A program made the position numbers and the translations under genes. Source: Martelella lutilitoris (GTDB lineage Bacteria > Pseudomonadota > Alphaproteobacteria > Rhizobiales > Rhizobiaceae). Taken from it: a stretch of 64,000 nucleotides of DNA. The notes beneath the pieces are model-generated. The model ran no database searches and was not told the DNA's origin. It worked only from the letters and a program-made list of their open reading frames with translations. Shown here piece by piece: positions 1 to 9,410 of the stretch. Within the stretch, counting starts at the first letter, position 1, and each line of letters starts with the position of its first letter. The stretch lies in the NCBI RefSeq assembly GCF_016598595.1, contig NZ_CP066787.1, positions 62,001-126,000 of the forward strand. Reading direction: 5' to 3'.

Positions 1-1
1 G

Positions 2-235
2 GCGCTGTCCACCACATCCGAGGACACGGCCTTGCGGTCCATGCTCTATGACCGTCTCGGCTCGAAGCGCGCGCGCGCCATTCTGGCCGCCCGCTTTCCC
101 GACGGATCTGCAAAGGCAACGATCGAACGCCGGCTCGGTGAGCTGGAAGATCGGGGCGTTGCCGTTGACGAGGGCAAAAGAGGCGATGTCATCCGCGATC
201 TCGCAGATCAAATTGTGAAGGAGGCAGTAGCATGA
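2..235 (+). CDS. C-terminal part of unidentified protein (cut by window edge)
   Basis: The frame is open from the first bases of the window with no stop upstream, so the true start probably lies outside it. About 77 residues are visible. They are Arg-, Glu- and Asp-rich, look helical and soluble, and carry no signal peptide. The stop overlaps the ATG of the next gene by four bases, which suggests translational coupling with the secretion-system cluster that follows. I do not recognise the family. A role in conjugation is inferred only from position. Confidence 0.5.
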   Translation, partial: ALSTTSEDTALRSMLYDRLGSKRARAILAARFPDGSAKATIERRLGELEDRGVAVDEGKRGDVIRDLADQIVKEAVA

Positions 236-1068
236 GTTTTCGAAACTTGGCGCTGGCGCTTCTGTTGTCGTCATCGGCAGCTGTCGCGCAAGATACGGAT
301 GTAGCGACCACATACATCACCTTCAACGATGTGGATGCGGATGCGACACAGGTCGCTCGCAAGATGTATGGGCGCTTCTATCGCATGGTCGAGGCCGAGC
401 GCGTCTGGCTGGAAGAGCCGACCGAAAGCTATGACCAGATGGTGGTGCGCCTCGGCGACAACCGCAAATGCGATCCAAACTGCGGCGTTGTTGCTCTTTA
501 TTACAGCGAGCCGGACGCAATGTGGCTTGAAGTCTGGCGGGGCCTTGGCGATGCGGTTGGTATTGGAGACGTCGGCATGGATGGCATTCGCTCCATCCAT
601 GGCGACGACGGTCGTGTTTGGAAATGGTTCAGCACGTCCTACTCGCCCCAGGTACTAGGTGATGTTTACGAGTCCCGCGTTGCCACGGAAGATGAGAAGC
701 GCGCCGCCTATGGCGTCCTGAATGCTCGATCGGCACCTCCCGAGGGCGTCGATCCGCCTGAGTTTCTCGCATTTGACGTGGACCTGAAGAGCGGCGACGA
801 AACCGTCATTACAGCGCGTTCCCTTTACTATTGCGGCAACGGTCCTTGCCCACTGATTGTCCTCGACGGCGATAACAAGGCGATCGCCAACTTCCGGACC
901 TATGCCGAGGATTTCGCTCTCGAGCCAGATCGCGACGAGGAAGGTTACCGCCTGATCGAATTGTCGATCGACGACGGCATCGGCGTTTACAGCGTCGGCA
1001 GTGGTGAACGGGTCAAGACAATCGGTCTTATGCCTGTCCTGGAGGCTGGTCGGGAGAAGCCGCTATGA
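232..1068 (+). CDS. Exported protein of the Dot/Icm-like conjugation cluster, unknown function
   Basis: This 278-residue protein begins with a clear Sec signal peptide (about residues 1-19, ending AVAQ). The mature part is acidic and has two cysteine pairs (CDPNC near residue 83 and CGNGPC near 205) that could form periplasmic disulfides. There are no membrane segments after the signal. It overlaps the genes on both sides by four bases (ATGA junctions), so it belongs to the operon leading to DotA. No family is recognised; a periplasmic accessory role in transfer is inferred. Confidence 0.7.
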   Translation: MSFRNLALALLLSSSAAVAQDTDVATTYITFNDVDADATQVARKMYGRFYRMVEAERVWLEEPTESYDQMVVRLGDNRKCDPNCGVVALYYSEPDAMWLEVWRGLGDAVGIGDVGMDGIRSIHGDDGRVWKWFSTSYSPQVLGDVYESRVATEDEKRAAYGVLNARSAPPEGVDPPEFLAFDVDLKSGDETVITARSLYYCGNGPCPLIVLDGDNKAIANFRTYAEDFALEPDRDEEGYRLIELSIDDGIGVYSVGSGERVKTIGLMPVLEAGREKPL

Positions 1069-1784
1069 AACAGGTTATCTTGTGCTTATCCGCTTTTTCG
1101 CTCGGCCTGGCGTCGGTAGCGGCACATGCGGGATATCTGGATGCTCTCAAGGGACATGAGGGAGGCGACAGCTACTCGGTCATCAACAAGAAGGGCACCG
1201 CGCTCGGCAAGTACCAGATCACGGCTGGTACATGGGCCACGCTCGGATATACCCAGGGATCTGGTGGTGACTGGTCAAACTACACCTTCACAGACAAGGC
1301 ACGCGCCGCCGGCGTCTCTTCACTCGACGATCTGCGGTATTCCGAAGCCGGCAAGGCACTGCAAGAGCGCGCCGTGAACGAGCTGACCATCAGCAACTGG
1401 AATTCAATGAGTTCCCAAACACGAGGGCTTGTGGGTCAGACAGTCAATGGCGTGCAGATCACACAGGAAAGCCTTCTGGACGCGGCGCATTTTCTTGGCT
1501 CCGGCGCCCTGAATGATTGGGTCGCAAGCGGTTTCGATCCCAACGCGCTACCCGAGAGCTATCTCGCGGCCAATGGCCTGTCATCCTACGCGGAGCTGCA
1601 AGATCTCATCCTGAAGCGCATGGCATCCATCAACGGCAACTCATACGACGGCTTCGGATATACGAACACCTATTCCGTCGGGGGAATGTATGGCGCCACC
1701 AGCGACTTTCCCGGCTTTGGATCTAAGCGGCCCGTTCTCATTCAGGAAGTGCCGCCATATCAGGGAGAAAAGAAAACGCTATGA
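1065..1784 (+). CDS. Exported lysozyme-like / lytic-transglycosylase-like protein
   Basis: The 239-residue protein has a signal peptide (residues 1-22, ending AAHA). Directly after it comes a segment with a Glu, a small loop and GKYQIT (residues about 29-52), the layout of the catalytic Glu and the G-x-Y-Q motif of lysozyme-like folds. Type IV secretion systems usually carry such an enzyme to open peptidoglycan for assembly, and the gene sits inside the secretion operon with four-base overlaps on both sides. The enzyme class rests on short motifs, so the exact family is uncertain. Confidence 0.55.
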   Translation: MKQVILCLSAFSLGLASVAAHAGYLDALKGHEGGDSYSVINKKGTALGKYQITAGTWATLGYTQGSGGDWSNYTFTDKARAAGVSSLDDLRYSEAGKALQERAVNELTISNWNSMSSQTRGLVGQTVNGVQITQESLLDAAHFLGSGALNDWVASGFDPNALPESYLAANGLSSYAELQDLILKRMASINGNSYDGFGYTNTYSVGGMYGATSDFPGFGSKRPVLIQEVPPYQGEKKTL

Positions 1785-2374
1785 AGAAGCTTGTATTGTT
1801 TTTTGCACCTGCCCTGATGCTGCACGCGGGATTGACCCATGCCGCAGAGGGAACCGACCAGATCGAACAGCTATTCGATTCCATGCTCGGCGGTCAAAGC
1901 GGCGCATGTACTGACACCGTTAAAATCAGTTTGACCGACGCAATCCGCGCAGGGATCGACACTGAGGTGGCGCGAAAGGAAGCGGCGCTTCAACAGCCGA
2001 AGCCCGTTGATGGCCTTGGTTGCCTGGACAACCTCATGAATCTGGACCTGGATATCGCCATTCAGGTTCCTGACGTGCAGGGCCTGTTCGATTCTGCATT
2101 GTCCAACGCAGAACAACAAATCTGCTCCTTTGCACAAGAAGCCTGGGACAAGGCCACGGAGCCCCTGACATCGGCGCTTCAGCTGCCGTCCTTCGATGGC
2201 ATCTCGGTAGACAGCTTTACCGGCGGTTCCAGTGACGTGCTCGACTTCGGGTCCGTCAACATGGGCCTGTCACAGGGCGGCGACTATGGCGGCGACGCGG
2301 GCGTGAGAGATGCTGGCGCGAATTCGCTGCTGCGCGACACCTATCAGAAGCTCTATGGCACCGGAGGACAGTGA
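1781..2374 (+). CDS. Exported protein of the conjugation cluster, unknown function
   Basis: This 197-residue protein has a signal peptide ending THAA (about residue 22). The mature protein has four cysteines (near residues 43, 85, 112 and in that neighbourhood) and a Gly/Asp/Ser-rich C-terminal third of low complexity. It overlaps the upstream gene by four bases and its TGA overlaps the ATG of the IcmX/TraW-like gene. Position implies a periplasmic component of the transfer machinery. I do not recognise the family. Confidence 0.65.
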   Translation: MKKLVLFFAPALMLHAGLTHAAEGTDQIEQLFDSMLGGQSGACTDTVKISLTDAIRAGIDTEVARKEAALQQPKPVDGLGCLDNLMNLDLDIAIQVPDVQGLFDSALSNAEQQICSFAQEAWDKATEPLTSALQLPSFDGISVDSFTGGSSDVLDFGSVNMGLSQGGDYGGDAGVRDAGANSLLRDTYQKLYGTGGQ

Positions 2375-3483
2375 TGAAACATTTGATTTACGGCCTGTTG
2401 GTTTCGGTTGCGAGTGTCGGTCTGGCGCAGTCGGCTGAGGCGGCATGCTCTTGCGGTGGCGTGCGCAACATTGTTGCTCAATACAGCAACAAGACCATCC
2501 AGGACGTCAACGACCACACGACAGATGTCGGGCAGCAGATTGCGGATACGATCCTGAAAGGCGTCGCACAGCTGAGCGCCTATTCCGATCGCTCCGTGGA
2601 GGCGCAAAAGCGCATCGAGGACGCAGCACAGTTGAATGACACGTTGCGGGCGCGTCAGGAGGCCCGCGGCAAGGCGGAAGGCGGCCGCTACGATCCGGCC
2701 GCATCAGCGTGCTTCGACCTTTCCGGTCTGATGCAATTCGGCGGCGGAACCGCTTCCTATGGCGTCGGCGGGACTGACGTCTCGAACCTGTCGCGCAATC
2801 GCTCGCGTGGAAACGGTGCTGAGGGACAGGCAGTGTCCCAGGGTGGGCTTGCGATCGCCAATGCGATTATCAAGGACCGGGACGAGCTGGAAGATGTTGG
2901 CGGTTTCAAAGATCCCACATCTGACATTCGCTTCCTCACCGACGCGCAGACGTTGGATACATCCGAAGGCAAGGTAGCCCAGGCATATGCGCGCATGGTC
3001 AACAACATGGTCGACCCGATCCCGGCAAAGCCAATCACGGAAGGTGAAGCGAAAACGCCGGCAGGAAAGGCCCAAATGGCGGCGCGCCAGGTCGACGCGA
3101 CACGCCGGTCGGCCTCCCACGCCATTCTCTCCTACCTTGGCGACCTGAGCGCGCCGACCGGCAGCAGCGAGCTCGCCGATTGGGCCAAAAAGGCTGCACC
3201 GACCAACTACCCCTATGAAATCGGAGACAAGGTTTCGAAGCTTCAGGCTTTGGATATCTTCGTTGAAAGTCGCTTCCCGAATCCGGAATGGCATCAGGCG
3301 GTTGCCAAGATGTCACCAGAGGCCGTTGAGCGCGAAAACCTTCTGACCAATGCCCTGCAGCTCTACGTCTCATGGGAGCGTTTCGGTCTCGAACGGCGAC
3401 AGGCGGCCGCTCTGTCTGCACTGCTCGCTCTTCAGCTTGACGATCGCGACAGCAGGACAACCGTAATCCCGGTGAACGACTGA
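2374..3483 (+). CDS. IcmX/TraW-like periplasmic T4SS protein
   Basis: The 369-residue protein has a signal peptide (residues 1-24, ending AEAA) followed at once by a CSCG motif. The ATG at 2374 is preferred over a GTG three bases upstream because GGAGGA lies five bases before it. IncI plasmids and Legionella keep the order TraW-TraX-TraY (IcmX-IcmV-DotA). Here an exported protein, a small membrane protein and DotA follow in just that order with overlapping stops and starts. The IcmX/TraW assignment rests on size, export and this order, not on residue-level similarity I could verify. Confidence 0.55.
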   Translation: MKHLIYGLLVSVASVGLAQSAEAACSCGGVRNIVAQYSNKTIQDVNDHTTDVGQQIADTILKGVAQLSAYSDRSVEAQKRIEDAAQLNDTLRARQEARGKAEGGRYDPAASACFDLSGLMQFGGGTASYGVGGTDVSNLSRNRSRGNGAEGQAVSQGGLAIANAIIKDRDELEDVGGFKDPTSDIRFLTDAQTLDTSEGKVAQAYARMVNNMVDPIPAKPITEGEAKTPAGKAQMAARQVDATRRSASHAILSYLGDLSAPTGSSELADWAKKAAPTNYPYEIGDKVSKLQALDIFVESRFPNPEWHQAVAKMSPEAVERENLLTNALQLYVSWERFGLERRQAAALSALLALQLDDRDSRTTVIPVND

Positions 3484-3998
3484 TGAAAAGACGGCGGAAC
3501 CGACAGGATGATCCGCACAAGACTGGCTGGCTTGCCCGACGCGGCGGCATGCACCAGCTTGCCTTCATCGTCACGTCCGGGTTTTCGGTCGGCATGGCGG
3601 CATGGGATATTATCTCCAGCACGATGCGACCGAAGCGCTATTCGCGTGACAGGTTCTTCAAGACGGACGAAGACGGCGGCATCTCCCGCTTCAAGGCCCA
3701 GACATCTGGAATGAGCCAAAAGGAAATCGACGACGATGCCCGCGCCTGGCTACGGGAGCGAACGGTTTACACGATCATCGCGTTTCTTTGTCTCGCTGTG
3801 ATCCCGGCCATGTTTGCCTTCGGCATTTTCAGCATTTTCACACTCATAGCACTCATCGTTTTGGCACTTTTGTTAGCGGCCAAGGCCATGAAAGCTGACT
3901 TTGCCTACTGGCAAATCCGACAGGGCCGTTTCGGCCCCTTTGCGGACTACCTCCAGCACCGTCTTCCTTACGACATGCAGATAATCAGGAAGGATTGA
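3483..3998 (+). CDS. IcmV/TraX-like small inner-membrane T4SS protein
   Basis: The protein has 171 residues. It has a basic N-terminus, a soluble middle and a pair of adjacent membrane segments (about residues 96-138), ending in a basic tail. IcmV of Legionella and TraX of IncI plasmids are membrane proteins of similar size encoded immediately before DotA/TraY, as here. The ATG overlaps the previous TGA (TGATG). The call is mainly by position and topology. The likely role is assembly or stabilisation of the DotA complex. Confidence 0.55.
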   Translation: MKRRRNRQDDPHKTGWLARRGGMHQLAFIVTSGFSVGMAAWDIISSTMRPKRYSRDRFFKTDEDGGISRFKAQTSGMSQKEIDDDARAWLRERTVYTIIAFLCLAVIPAMFAFGIFSIFTLIALIVLALLLAAKAMKADFAYWQIRQGRFGPFADYLQHRLPYDMQIIRKD

Positions 3999-4001
3999 AC
4001 C

Positions 4002-6221
4002 TTGCGGCGATTTTTCAAAGGTCTGCCCCTGGCCTTCATCTTTACCAGCTCCGGCGCGTTCGCACAGGAAATCGATGTCGTGGACATTCTGTCCGGCGGC
4101 GGCGACGAACGGACGAACACCTATCTGAACATGATTTTTGGTCCGCTTTTTCCCGGCCCGAACGACAAAACCCTGATCTCGGTGCTGATCTCGGACTTCA
4201 ATATTCTGTTCTTCGCCCTCGGCGCGATCCTGCTGACCTACAACATTATTATCGGGACGATGGAATCGGCGCACCACGGCGAAGTCCTCGGCCGACGTCA
4301 TTCATCCCTGTGGGCGCCGATCCGCACACTGGTCGCAGCAGCGCTGCTCATTCCCATACCTGCGACGGGGTACAATGGCGTGCAGCACGCAGCGGCCTAT
4401 CTGGTGCAGTTTGGTACGGGCACGGCATCGTATTTCTGGCAGAAAAGTGTGGATCTCGTCTTCAACGACCACATGCCGATCGTTGGCACGGATATGTCCC
4501 AAAAGGACGGTCAGTTCATTCAGGCTGTTTGGCGCATGGAGATGTGCCGGGCTGTCTACAACGCTGAAGCTGCAAAGGGTGGTGGCGACATTGCCGGCAT
4601 TACCAAAAACTGGCGTACAACGGCCAGCGGCAGCTTGGCGCTCTCCTATGACATGCCCAACTATCGGGGTGCGTGCGGCACGATCACGCTTCCCTCCGAA
4701 ACCAAAGGTTTCCAGAGGATTGCTGCGTCATCGAACAAAACATATGCCGATTATGCAAAGGCCATGCGTGACGCGGTTACTCAGGTCACCAACAACTATG
4801 CGCCGACGGCGGATTCAGTCGCCCTGGCGGTTTCGCAAAGGCAGCCTTTACCCGATTATAGGGGCCTTGCAGATGACCTTGCGGAATGGCGCGAACTTCA
4901 TGCCAACATCCTCAAGGACTATATCGCAACCGTTAAGTTGCAAAAGGACGTGCAATCCGCGGCATCCGAAACAGAAACGATCAACATCAACGGCATAGGC
5001 GACAAGGAGCAGAACATCGACCTCTCTGCCAGTCTGAAGGATGGCGGATGGCTGCAAGCCGGCTACTACTATCAGCTGATCAGCCGCTTTACCGCCGACG
5101 CATCGGCCGTCGCGGGAGGAATTCCGCAGACAACACCCGGCGGCGCGATCGGAGCGACGGCTAATCCGAAAGGTCGGGTCGGAGAGTCTATTGCCTCGCA
5201 GTATGACGACGCCAATTGGTATCTGTTCGGTTCAGCCCAGGGAGACGCCACAAAATTTCTTGAGAGTTTCGCCGGCACCTACAATGGTGTCGTCGAATGG
5301 TGGAACGAGAGCGTCGCCCGAAGCGATGTACGGGCCTTTACCAACGAGCGTGCAGCGTTTGCAGATTCAACGGCCGATATGACATCCTATATGGTGTCTG
5401 CCGGCAATCTGTACGAAGCCTTCGACTTTCTAAACCCGGCTGCCAATGACGGCGACCCTATGGTGGGCCTGATCGCCGTCGGTAATCAGCTGGCGTTCTA
5501 TAGCGGCGTCATCATGATTTCGCTCGCGGTGCTGGCAGCGGTGCCTTTTCTTGGACAGTCCGTGATCGCGTTCGCCGGCTTTCTCGGCTGGGTCTTGAGC
5601 GGGATCTCAGTCGCCGGCTACTTCATGGCGTTTGTGCTACCGATGATCCCCACCGTGATTTGGGTCATCGGCGTGACGGCCTTCTTCCTGTTGGTTGTCG
5701 AGATGATTTTTGCCGCACCACTGTGGGCGATCGCTCACTTGTCGATGGAAGGCGAAGGTTTGGGCGGTCGGCAGGCCAGACGCGGATACGTCATGTTGCT
5801 GGCGCTGACGGCAACACCAGTGCTCATGCTCTTCGGGCTTCTCGTGGGCATGATCATCTTCCGGATTGGTGGAACGCTTCTCAACGGGGGCTTCTATTAT
5901 GCCATCACTGCAGCGCAGGCTCTGTCTGGTGACAGCTACACCCAAATCACCTGGTTCATCGGCATTTTGGCCATCATGGTGTTCATGCTCTTCGCATATG
6001 TCGTCATGCTGGAACGTTCTTTTGCCTTGATCGCCGAATTCCCTGGCAAGGTGTTCCGATTGATCGAACCGGATGCTGTCAGCGATCTCGACACGCATGC
6101 AGCCATGCGGGCCAATGTTGCCGCTGGTGGAACAGCTGGCTCGATGGGTAGCCTGACAACTTCGGGAGGCCATTCTCTAAATAGACGCATCGCTGGCAAC
6201 GCAGCGAAAAATAACGATTAA
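4002..6221 (+). CDS. DotA/TraY family T4SS membrane protein
   Basis: The 739-residue polytopic protein starts at TTG 4002, chosen because AGGAAGGA ends seven bases upstream and the product then opens with a signal peptide (ending AFAQ). Two hydrophobic segments occur near residues 65-85 and 105-120. A long polar region of about 350 residues follows, then a C-terminal bundle of five or six helices (about 495-690) containing a PLWAIAHL stretch typical of DotA/TraY. This arrangement matches DotA of the Dot/Icm system and TraY of IncI plasmids, essential for conjugative transfer. It is the last gene of the upstream secretion operon. Confidence 0.88.
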   Translation: MRRFFKGLPLAFIFTSSGAFAQEIDVVDILSGGGDERTNTYLNMIFGPLFPGPNDKTLISVLISDFNILFFALGAILLTYNIIIGTMESAHHGEVLGRRHSSLWAPIRTLVAAALLIPIPATGYNGVQHAAAYLVQFGTGTASYFWQKSVDLVFNDHMPIVGTDMSQKDGQFIQAVWRMEMCRAVYNAEAAKGGGDIAGITKNWRTTASGSLALSYDMPNYRGACGTITLPSETKGFQRIAASSNKTYADYAKAMRDAVTQVTNNYAPTADSVALAVSQRQPLPDYRGLADDLAEWRELHANILKDYIATVKLQKDVQSAASETETININGIGDKEQNIDLSASLKDGGWLQAGYYYQLISRFTADASAVAGGIPQTTPGGAIGATANPKGRVGESIASQYDDANWYLFGSAQGDATKFLESFAGTYNGVVEWWNESVARSDVRAFTNERAAFADSTADMTSYMVSAGNLYEAFDFLNPAANDGDPMVGLIAVGNQLAFYSGVIMISLAVLAAVPFLGQSVIAFAGFLGWVLSGISVAGYFMAFVLPMIPTVIWVIGVTAFFLLVVEMIFAAPLWAIAHLSMEGEGLGGRQARRGYVMLLALTATPVLMLFGLLVGMIIFRIGGTLLNGGFYYAITAAQALSGDSYTQITWFIGILAIMVFMLFAYVVMLERSFALIAEFPGKVFRLIEPDAVSDLDTHAAMRANVAAGGTAGSMGSLTTSGGHSLNRRIAGNAAKNND

Positions 6222-6234
6222 GGAAGGAGCCGAA

Positions 6235-6444
6235 ATGCCTGACACCAACTCTCCCGTTTCTGTTCGGTTGGATGTCGATACGCGCGGCAAACTAAACGCA
6301 CTGGCCAATCGTCTGAACAGCACACCACATGCGCTGATACGCCAAGCGGTTGCAGGGTTTATCGAAGACAATCACGGCGGTTTCAGCTTCGATACCAAAC
6401 TAGAGCAGCGGATAACCGATGATACGCATATCCAGAAACCTTGA
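6235..6444 (+). CDS. Ribbon-helix-helix (CopG/Arc-type) DNA-binding protein
   Basis: The product has 69 residues. It opens with a short beta strand (VSVRLD), then a helix-turn-helix pair (TRGKLNALANRL and HALIRQAVAGFIED), the classic ribbon-helix-helix layout. A strong AAGGAAGGAG ribosome site precedes the ATG. Such proteins act as plasmid regulators or antitoxins. No convincing toxin follows: a 41-codon frame starts inside its end (ATG at 6419) but looks like nothing known. It may autoregulate or control the transfer operon upstream. Confidence 0.7.
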   Translation: MPDTNSPVSVRLDVDTRGKLNALANRLNSTPHALIRQAVAGFIEDNHGGFSFDTKLEQRITDDTHIQKP

Positions 6445-6823
6445 TGAAGCTGCAGCATCCCATCGACTTGAGGATTTCGCCGAAGCCTCAACACAAATTC
6501 TCGAAAGTTCCGGCTTCTGCCCGGCTTCCAGTGGCACGACATGATCCCAGAACAACGCCTCGATCGGGTCCAAAACGCACGGCGCTTACGCTCCAAGGAG
6601 ACAGCATGCGGCGGCAGAAAACATCATCCAATTTGACCGGCGCTGAAGAAGGCGAACTCAATCGCCGACGAGTCCTGCCCGACAAGCGATAATCGACCAG
6701 GCTAGACTGTTCCGGAATTAACGAAAAGACTCTCCCGTTCCTTCGAAATACGCATACCGCCGACGTCATCTCCTGATTGTGTGCGCTTGACTGCGGCGCC
6801 AAGAGGGTTCCGCTTCCTTGCCC
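6445..6823. other. Intergenic stretch without a convincing gene
   Basis: Short open frames occur (ATG 6419-6544, ATG 6606 after AAGGAG giving 28 codons), but none has recognisable composition or family. The stretch may be decayed coding sequence downstream of the ribbon-helix-helix gene and marks the join between transfer genes and cargo. Confidence 0.4.
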
Positions 6824-7543
6824 TTAGGCTCCGCTATCGAGCCCTCTCCAGCGGGTCTGGGTTGTAGTGTTCCGCGCGACGGATTTTTCCTCTCCGGTAG
6901 GCAGCACGACGACCTTTGATCCGTCAGGCACACGGCGATAAAGATCCATGACGTCTTGGTTCATCATTCGAATGCAGCCCGAAGACATGGCCTTGCCGAT
7001 TGACCATGGTTCGTTGGTGCCGTGGATTCGGTACAGCGTATCCTTGCCATCCTCGAACAGATAGAGCGCCCGGGCACCGAGCGGATTCATCGGCCCTCCA
7101 TCCATTCCATCTGCCCATTTCTGATAGGTTTCGGGATCTCGTCTGATCATGTCCTGCGTGGGTGTCCATGTCGGCCATTCGCGTTTGTAAGCAACGGTGG
7201 CCGTACCGGACCAATCCATGCCTGCACGACCAACGCCCACTCCGTAGCGCATGGCCTTGCCGTCATCCATAACGAGATAGAGGAACCGTTTTTCCGGATC
7301 GACGACCAGCGTTCCCGGCTGCTCGCCGGTCGGATCATCAACGATCCTGCGCCGGAATTCAGGGTCGAATTGTCTCATATTGACAGCCGGCACAATGAAC
7401 GGTTCATCGGTGACGGCGTCATAGCGGGCATCGTACACCACTGGCTTCGGCTTTTCGGGTCGAGGCACATCCCTAGTCGATGCGCAGGCTGACAGTCCTG
7501 CGGCCACGACCACCAGAAAGAGCCGAAATGCGAGAAATTTCAT
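6824..7543 (-). CDS. L,D-transpeptidase (YkuD domain) lipoprotein
   Basis: The 239-residue protein has a lipoprotein signal with lipobox LSAC (Cys about 20). The YkuD catalytic signature is intact near residues 174-193: HGTN, then S-S-G-C-I-R-M with the nucleophilic Cys. These enzymes form 3-3 peptidoglycan crosslinks or attach proteins to the wall in the periplasm, here anchored to the membrane by lipid. An upstream gene (7540-7851) ends in a four-base overlap with this ATG, so the two were once coupled. A second, Tat-exported L,D-transpeptidase lies at 47501. Confidence 0.9.
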   Translation of the reverse strand: MKFLAFRLFLVVVAAGLSACASTRDVPRPEKPKPVVYDARYDAVTDEPFIVPAVNMRQFDPEFRRRIVDDPTGEQPGTLVVDPEKRFLYLVMDDGKAMRYGVGVGRAGMDWSGTATVAYKREWPTWTPTQDMIRRDPETYQKWADGMDGGPMNPLGARALYLFEDGKDTLYRIHGTNEPWSIGKAMSSGCIRMMNQDVMDLYRRVPDGSKVVVLPTGEEKSVARNTTTQTRWRGLDSGA

Positions 7544-7851
7544 ACGTTGTTATCTCCCTTGGCGCGACGGTATCGGTCTTCCGGCACAGTCTTTTGGAAT
7601 CCGTCACCGTCGAGCTTGGTCGTCAAAATCGAACCATTTGGATAGTTGCTGCAGGAGGAAAAATCCTGTGCTTCATTTCGATCTCGTTCGGCGATCTTCC
7701 GGCGCCACCCGAGAGAGTCTCAGTGGATGGTCTCAGCGAGGAAATCCGCTATCTCAAACGGAGCATTTGCCATCGCGCCCTCGGTAACATCATTGGGCAG
7801 CGATAAGCAACCTACCACAAACAGAACGGCGCTTGGGACCATGAAGGGCAT
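7540..7851 (-). pseudogene. Small lipoprotein-like gene interrupted by an in-frame TGA
   Basis: Reading minus from ATG 7851 (or GTG 7869) gives a hydrophobic leader ending in a VVGC lipobox-like motif, then a TGA at 7722-7720 after 43 codons. The same frame stays open for another 59 codons of ordinary composition and ends with a TGA overlapping the ATG of the L,D-transpeptidase. The overlap and the continuing frame suggest a gene of about 103 codons with one nonsense change (TGG to TGA would restore Trp). Function is unknown. A sequencing error or a short product cannot be excluded. Confidence 0.5.
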
Positions 7852-8240
7852 CAATAGTTGGCGGTTCACTTCAATTGCAAAATCGATCCCTCCAATGCGA
7901 CCTCCCTATTATTATTGTCGGCAATTGTTCTTCGACACCGTATTGGCTAAGCAGCAGCGGCACTCGCCCAGCGCACCTGCGTCCGTCTGAACCCAATGCA
8001 AGGCGAAGCTCAATCCGGAGTGGTTGCCCAGAATAAGGCAAACGGTCTCTAGAACCGGCAGGCCTCACACTGCGACTGAAGCTCGACAGGTATCCATTGA
8101 CTAGGTTGAGCAGAGACAAGTCGGCTACCCCAACGTGATACGGTGCTTCATTGCTACCAAATATCTTCCCATCCGAGGGTCTGAATCACCGAGTTTTGAC
8201 TCTCAGCCACCGCATGTTAGGCTTCCCGAGGAAGGAGATC
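7852..8240. other. Intergenic stretch, nothing recognised
   Basis: About 390 bases with stop codons in most frames and no recognisable protein or RNA. It contains the upstream regions of the minus gene at 7851 and of the plus gene at 8248. Confidence 0.4.
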
Positions 8241-8247
8241 ATGAAAC

Positions 8248-8610
8248 ATGACTATACCATCCTGGATAAAGCCCGCAGCTTGGGGCGCGGTATGTGGTGC
8301 CGCTGCCATAACGATTTTCACGATGAGTGCCGGTTGGCTGGTGACCAGCGGCGCTGCGGAAGAACAAGCCGCGAATGAGGCTGACCGTGCGGTCATTGCC
8401 GCTCTAACGCCGATTTGCGTTGCGCGGTTCAATAAGGTCGCTGAGACGCAGCAAGAGAAATATATAGCCGCCCTTGAGCAAGAGAGCGCCTGGAGCCAAG
8501 GTGATTGGATAGAAGAAAAGGGCTGGGCAACGCTTCCCGGTAGCGAAGAACCCAACGACGAAGTCGCTGAAGCATGCGCCGAGCAATTACTTGCCGCAGC
8601 AGAAAGTTAA
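8248..8610 (+). CDS. Small membrane-anchored conserved hypothetical protein
   Basis: The 120-residue protein has one N-terminal membrane segment (about residues 9-33, Ala/Gly-rich) and an acidic helical domain outside it. The segment ALTPICVARF and the many Glu/Ala residues resemble small proteins common in Rhizobiales, of unknown function. ATG 8248 follows GAAGGAG by ten bases. An ATG at 8241 is out of frame. It probably faces the periplasm. Confidence 0.65.
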   Translation: MTIPSWIKPAAWGAVCGAAAITIFTMSAGWLVTSGAAEEQAANEADRAVIAALTPICVARFNKVAETQQEKYIAALEQESAWSQGDWIEEKGWATLPGSEEPNDEVAEACAEQLLAAAES

Positions 8611-8730
8611 AAAGCTAACCAGTGGGATGTGGGACAATATTATCAAACTCCGACATTCTCAACTAGTTCTTATTTAGATGGTGGCTTTGGTCGGTGATCA
8701 AAAGCCGCCATTTTTTGAGAAACAACTATA

Positions 8731-9255
8731 ATGAAGTTGAATTTCCTATCGCTCTTCGCTTCCCTCTATATTGCTGCATCAGTACTGCCTAATGGCGCTC
8801 AAGCGCTTGAGGAAAAAGGCCAGGAAACGGGGTTCCCGCTTCCTCGCTTTGTTTCTCTCAAGTCAGAGAAAGCAAACATGCGGGTCGGGCCCGGCCTGCA
8901 ATATCGGATTAAGTTGGTCTACACTGAGCCCGGCTTTCCATTGGAGGTGCTGGCTGAATACGGGAACTGGAGACAGGTCAGAGATTATTCTGCCGACGTC
9001 GGCTGGATGCATGAGGTACTGTTATCCGGAAAGCGGACAGCAGTGGTTGCGCCGTGGAAGAAGGGGTATACGGCTCTGCGCGAGCGTCCGTCCTTTGACG
9101 GAGACGTAAGGGCGAAGCTGGAGAGCAAAGTTTTGGTCAACGTCAATTCATGTAACACGGCCTGGTGCAACGTTTCGGCAGGCGATCCTTCCGTGGAAGG
9201 TTATGTCAATCAGCTTGCTTTGTGGGGCGTATACCCTGGCGAGGCTATCAATTGA
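8731..9255 (+). CDS. Periplasmic bacterial SH3-domain protein
   Basis: The 174-residue protein has a signal peptide ending AQAL (about residue 25). Two bacterial SH3 repeats follow: the first (residues about 42-95) carries NMRVGPG and GWMH, the second (about 105-165) carries ALRERPS and EGYVNQ. Such domains bind cell-wall peptides and are often wrongly labelled as aspartyl-tRNA synthetase in databases. The neighbours, an L,D-transpeptidase and DegP, suggest envelope maintenance cargo. Confidence 0.75.
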   Translation: MKLNFLSLFASLYIAASVLPNGAQALEEKGQETGFPLPRFVSLKSEKANMRVGPGLQYRIKLVYTEPGFPLEVLAEYGNWRQVRDYSADVGWMHEVLLSGKRTAVVAPWKKGYTALRERPSFDGDVRAKLESKVLVNVNSCNTAWCNVSAGDPSVEGYVNQLALWGVYPGEAIN

Positions 9256-9410
9256 ATCAAGCTGCACGAAATTTGCATTGGCTCAAGTCATCGGCAACCT
9301 TCTGATCGCCTTAACAATCTTTCATCAACTTTCAATCTCCTCGTAATGCGGCAGCTTTTATCCTGTGGCAAAAGAGCCACCGGCCATAAGCGGATAGGAG
9401 AACTTGATTG

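Noticed and set aside
6419..6692. Possible toxin partner for the ribbon-helix-helix protein
   Set aside because: The short frames here lack any toxin motif and their composition is not convincing.
7871..8119. Minus-strand frame of 82 codons
   Set aside because: Ser/Arg/Leu-rich composition without family or ribosome site.
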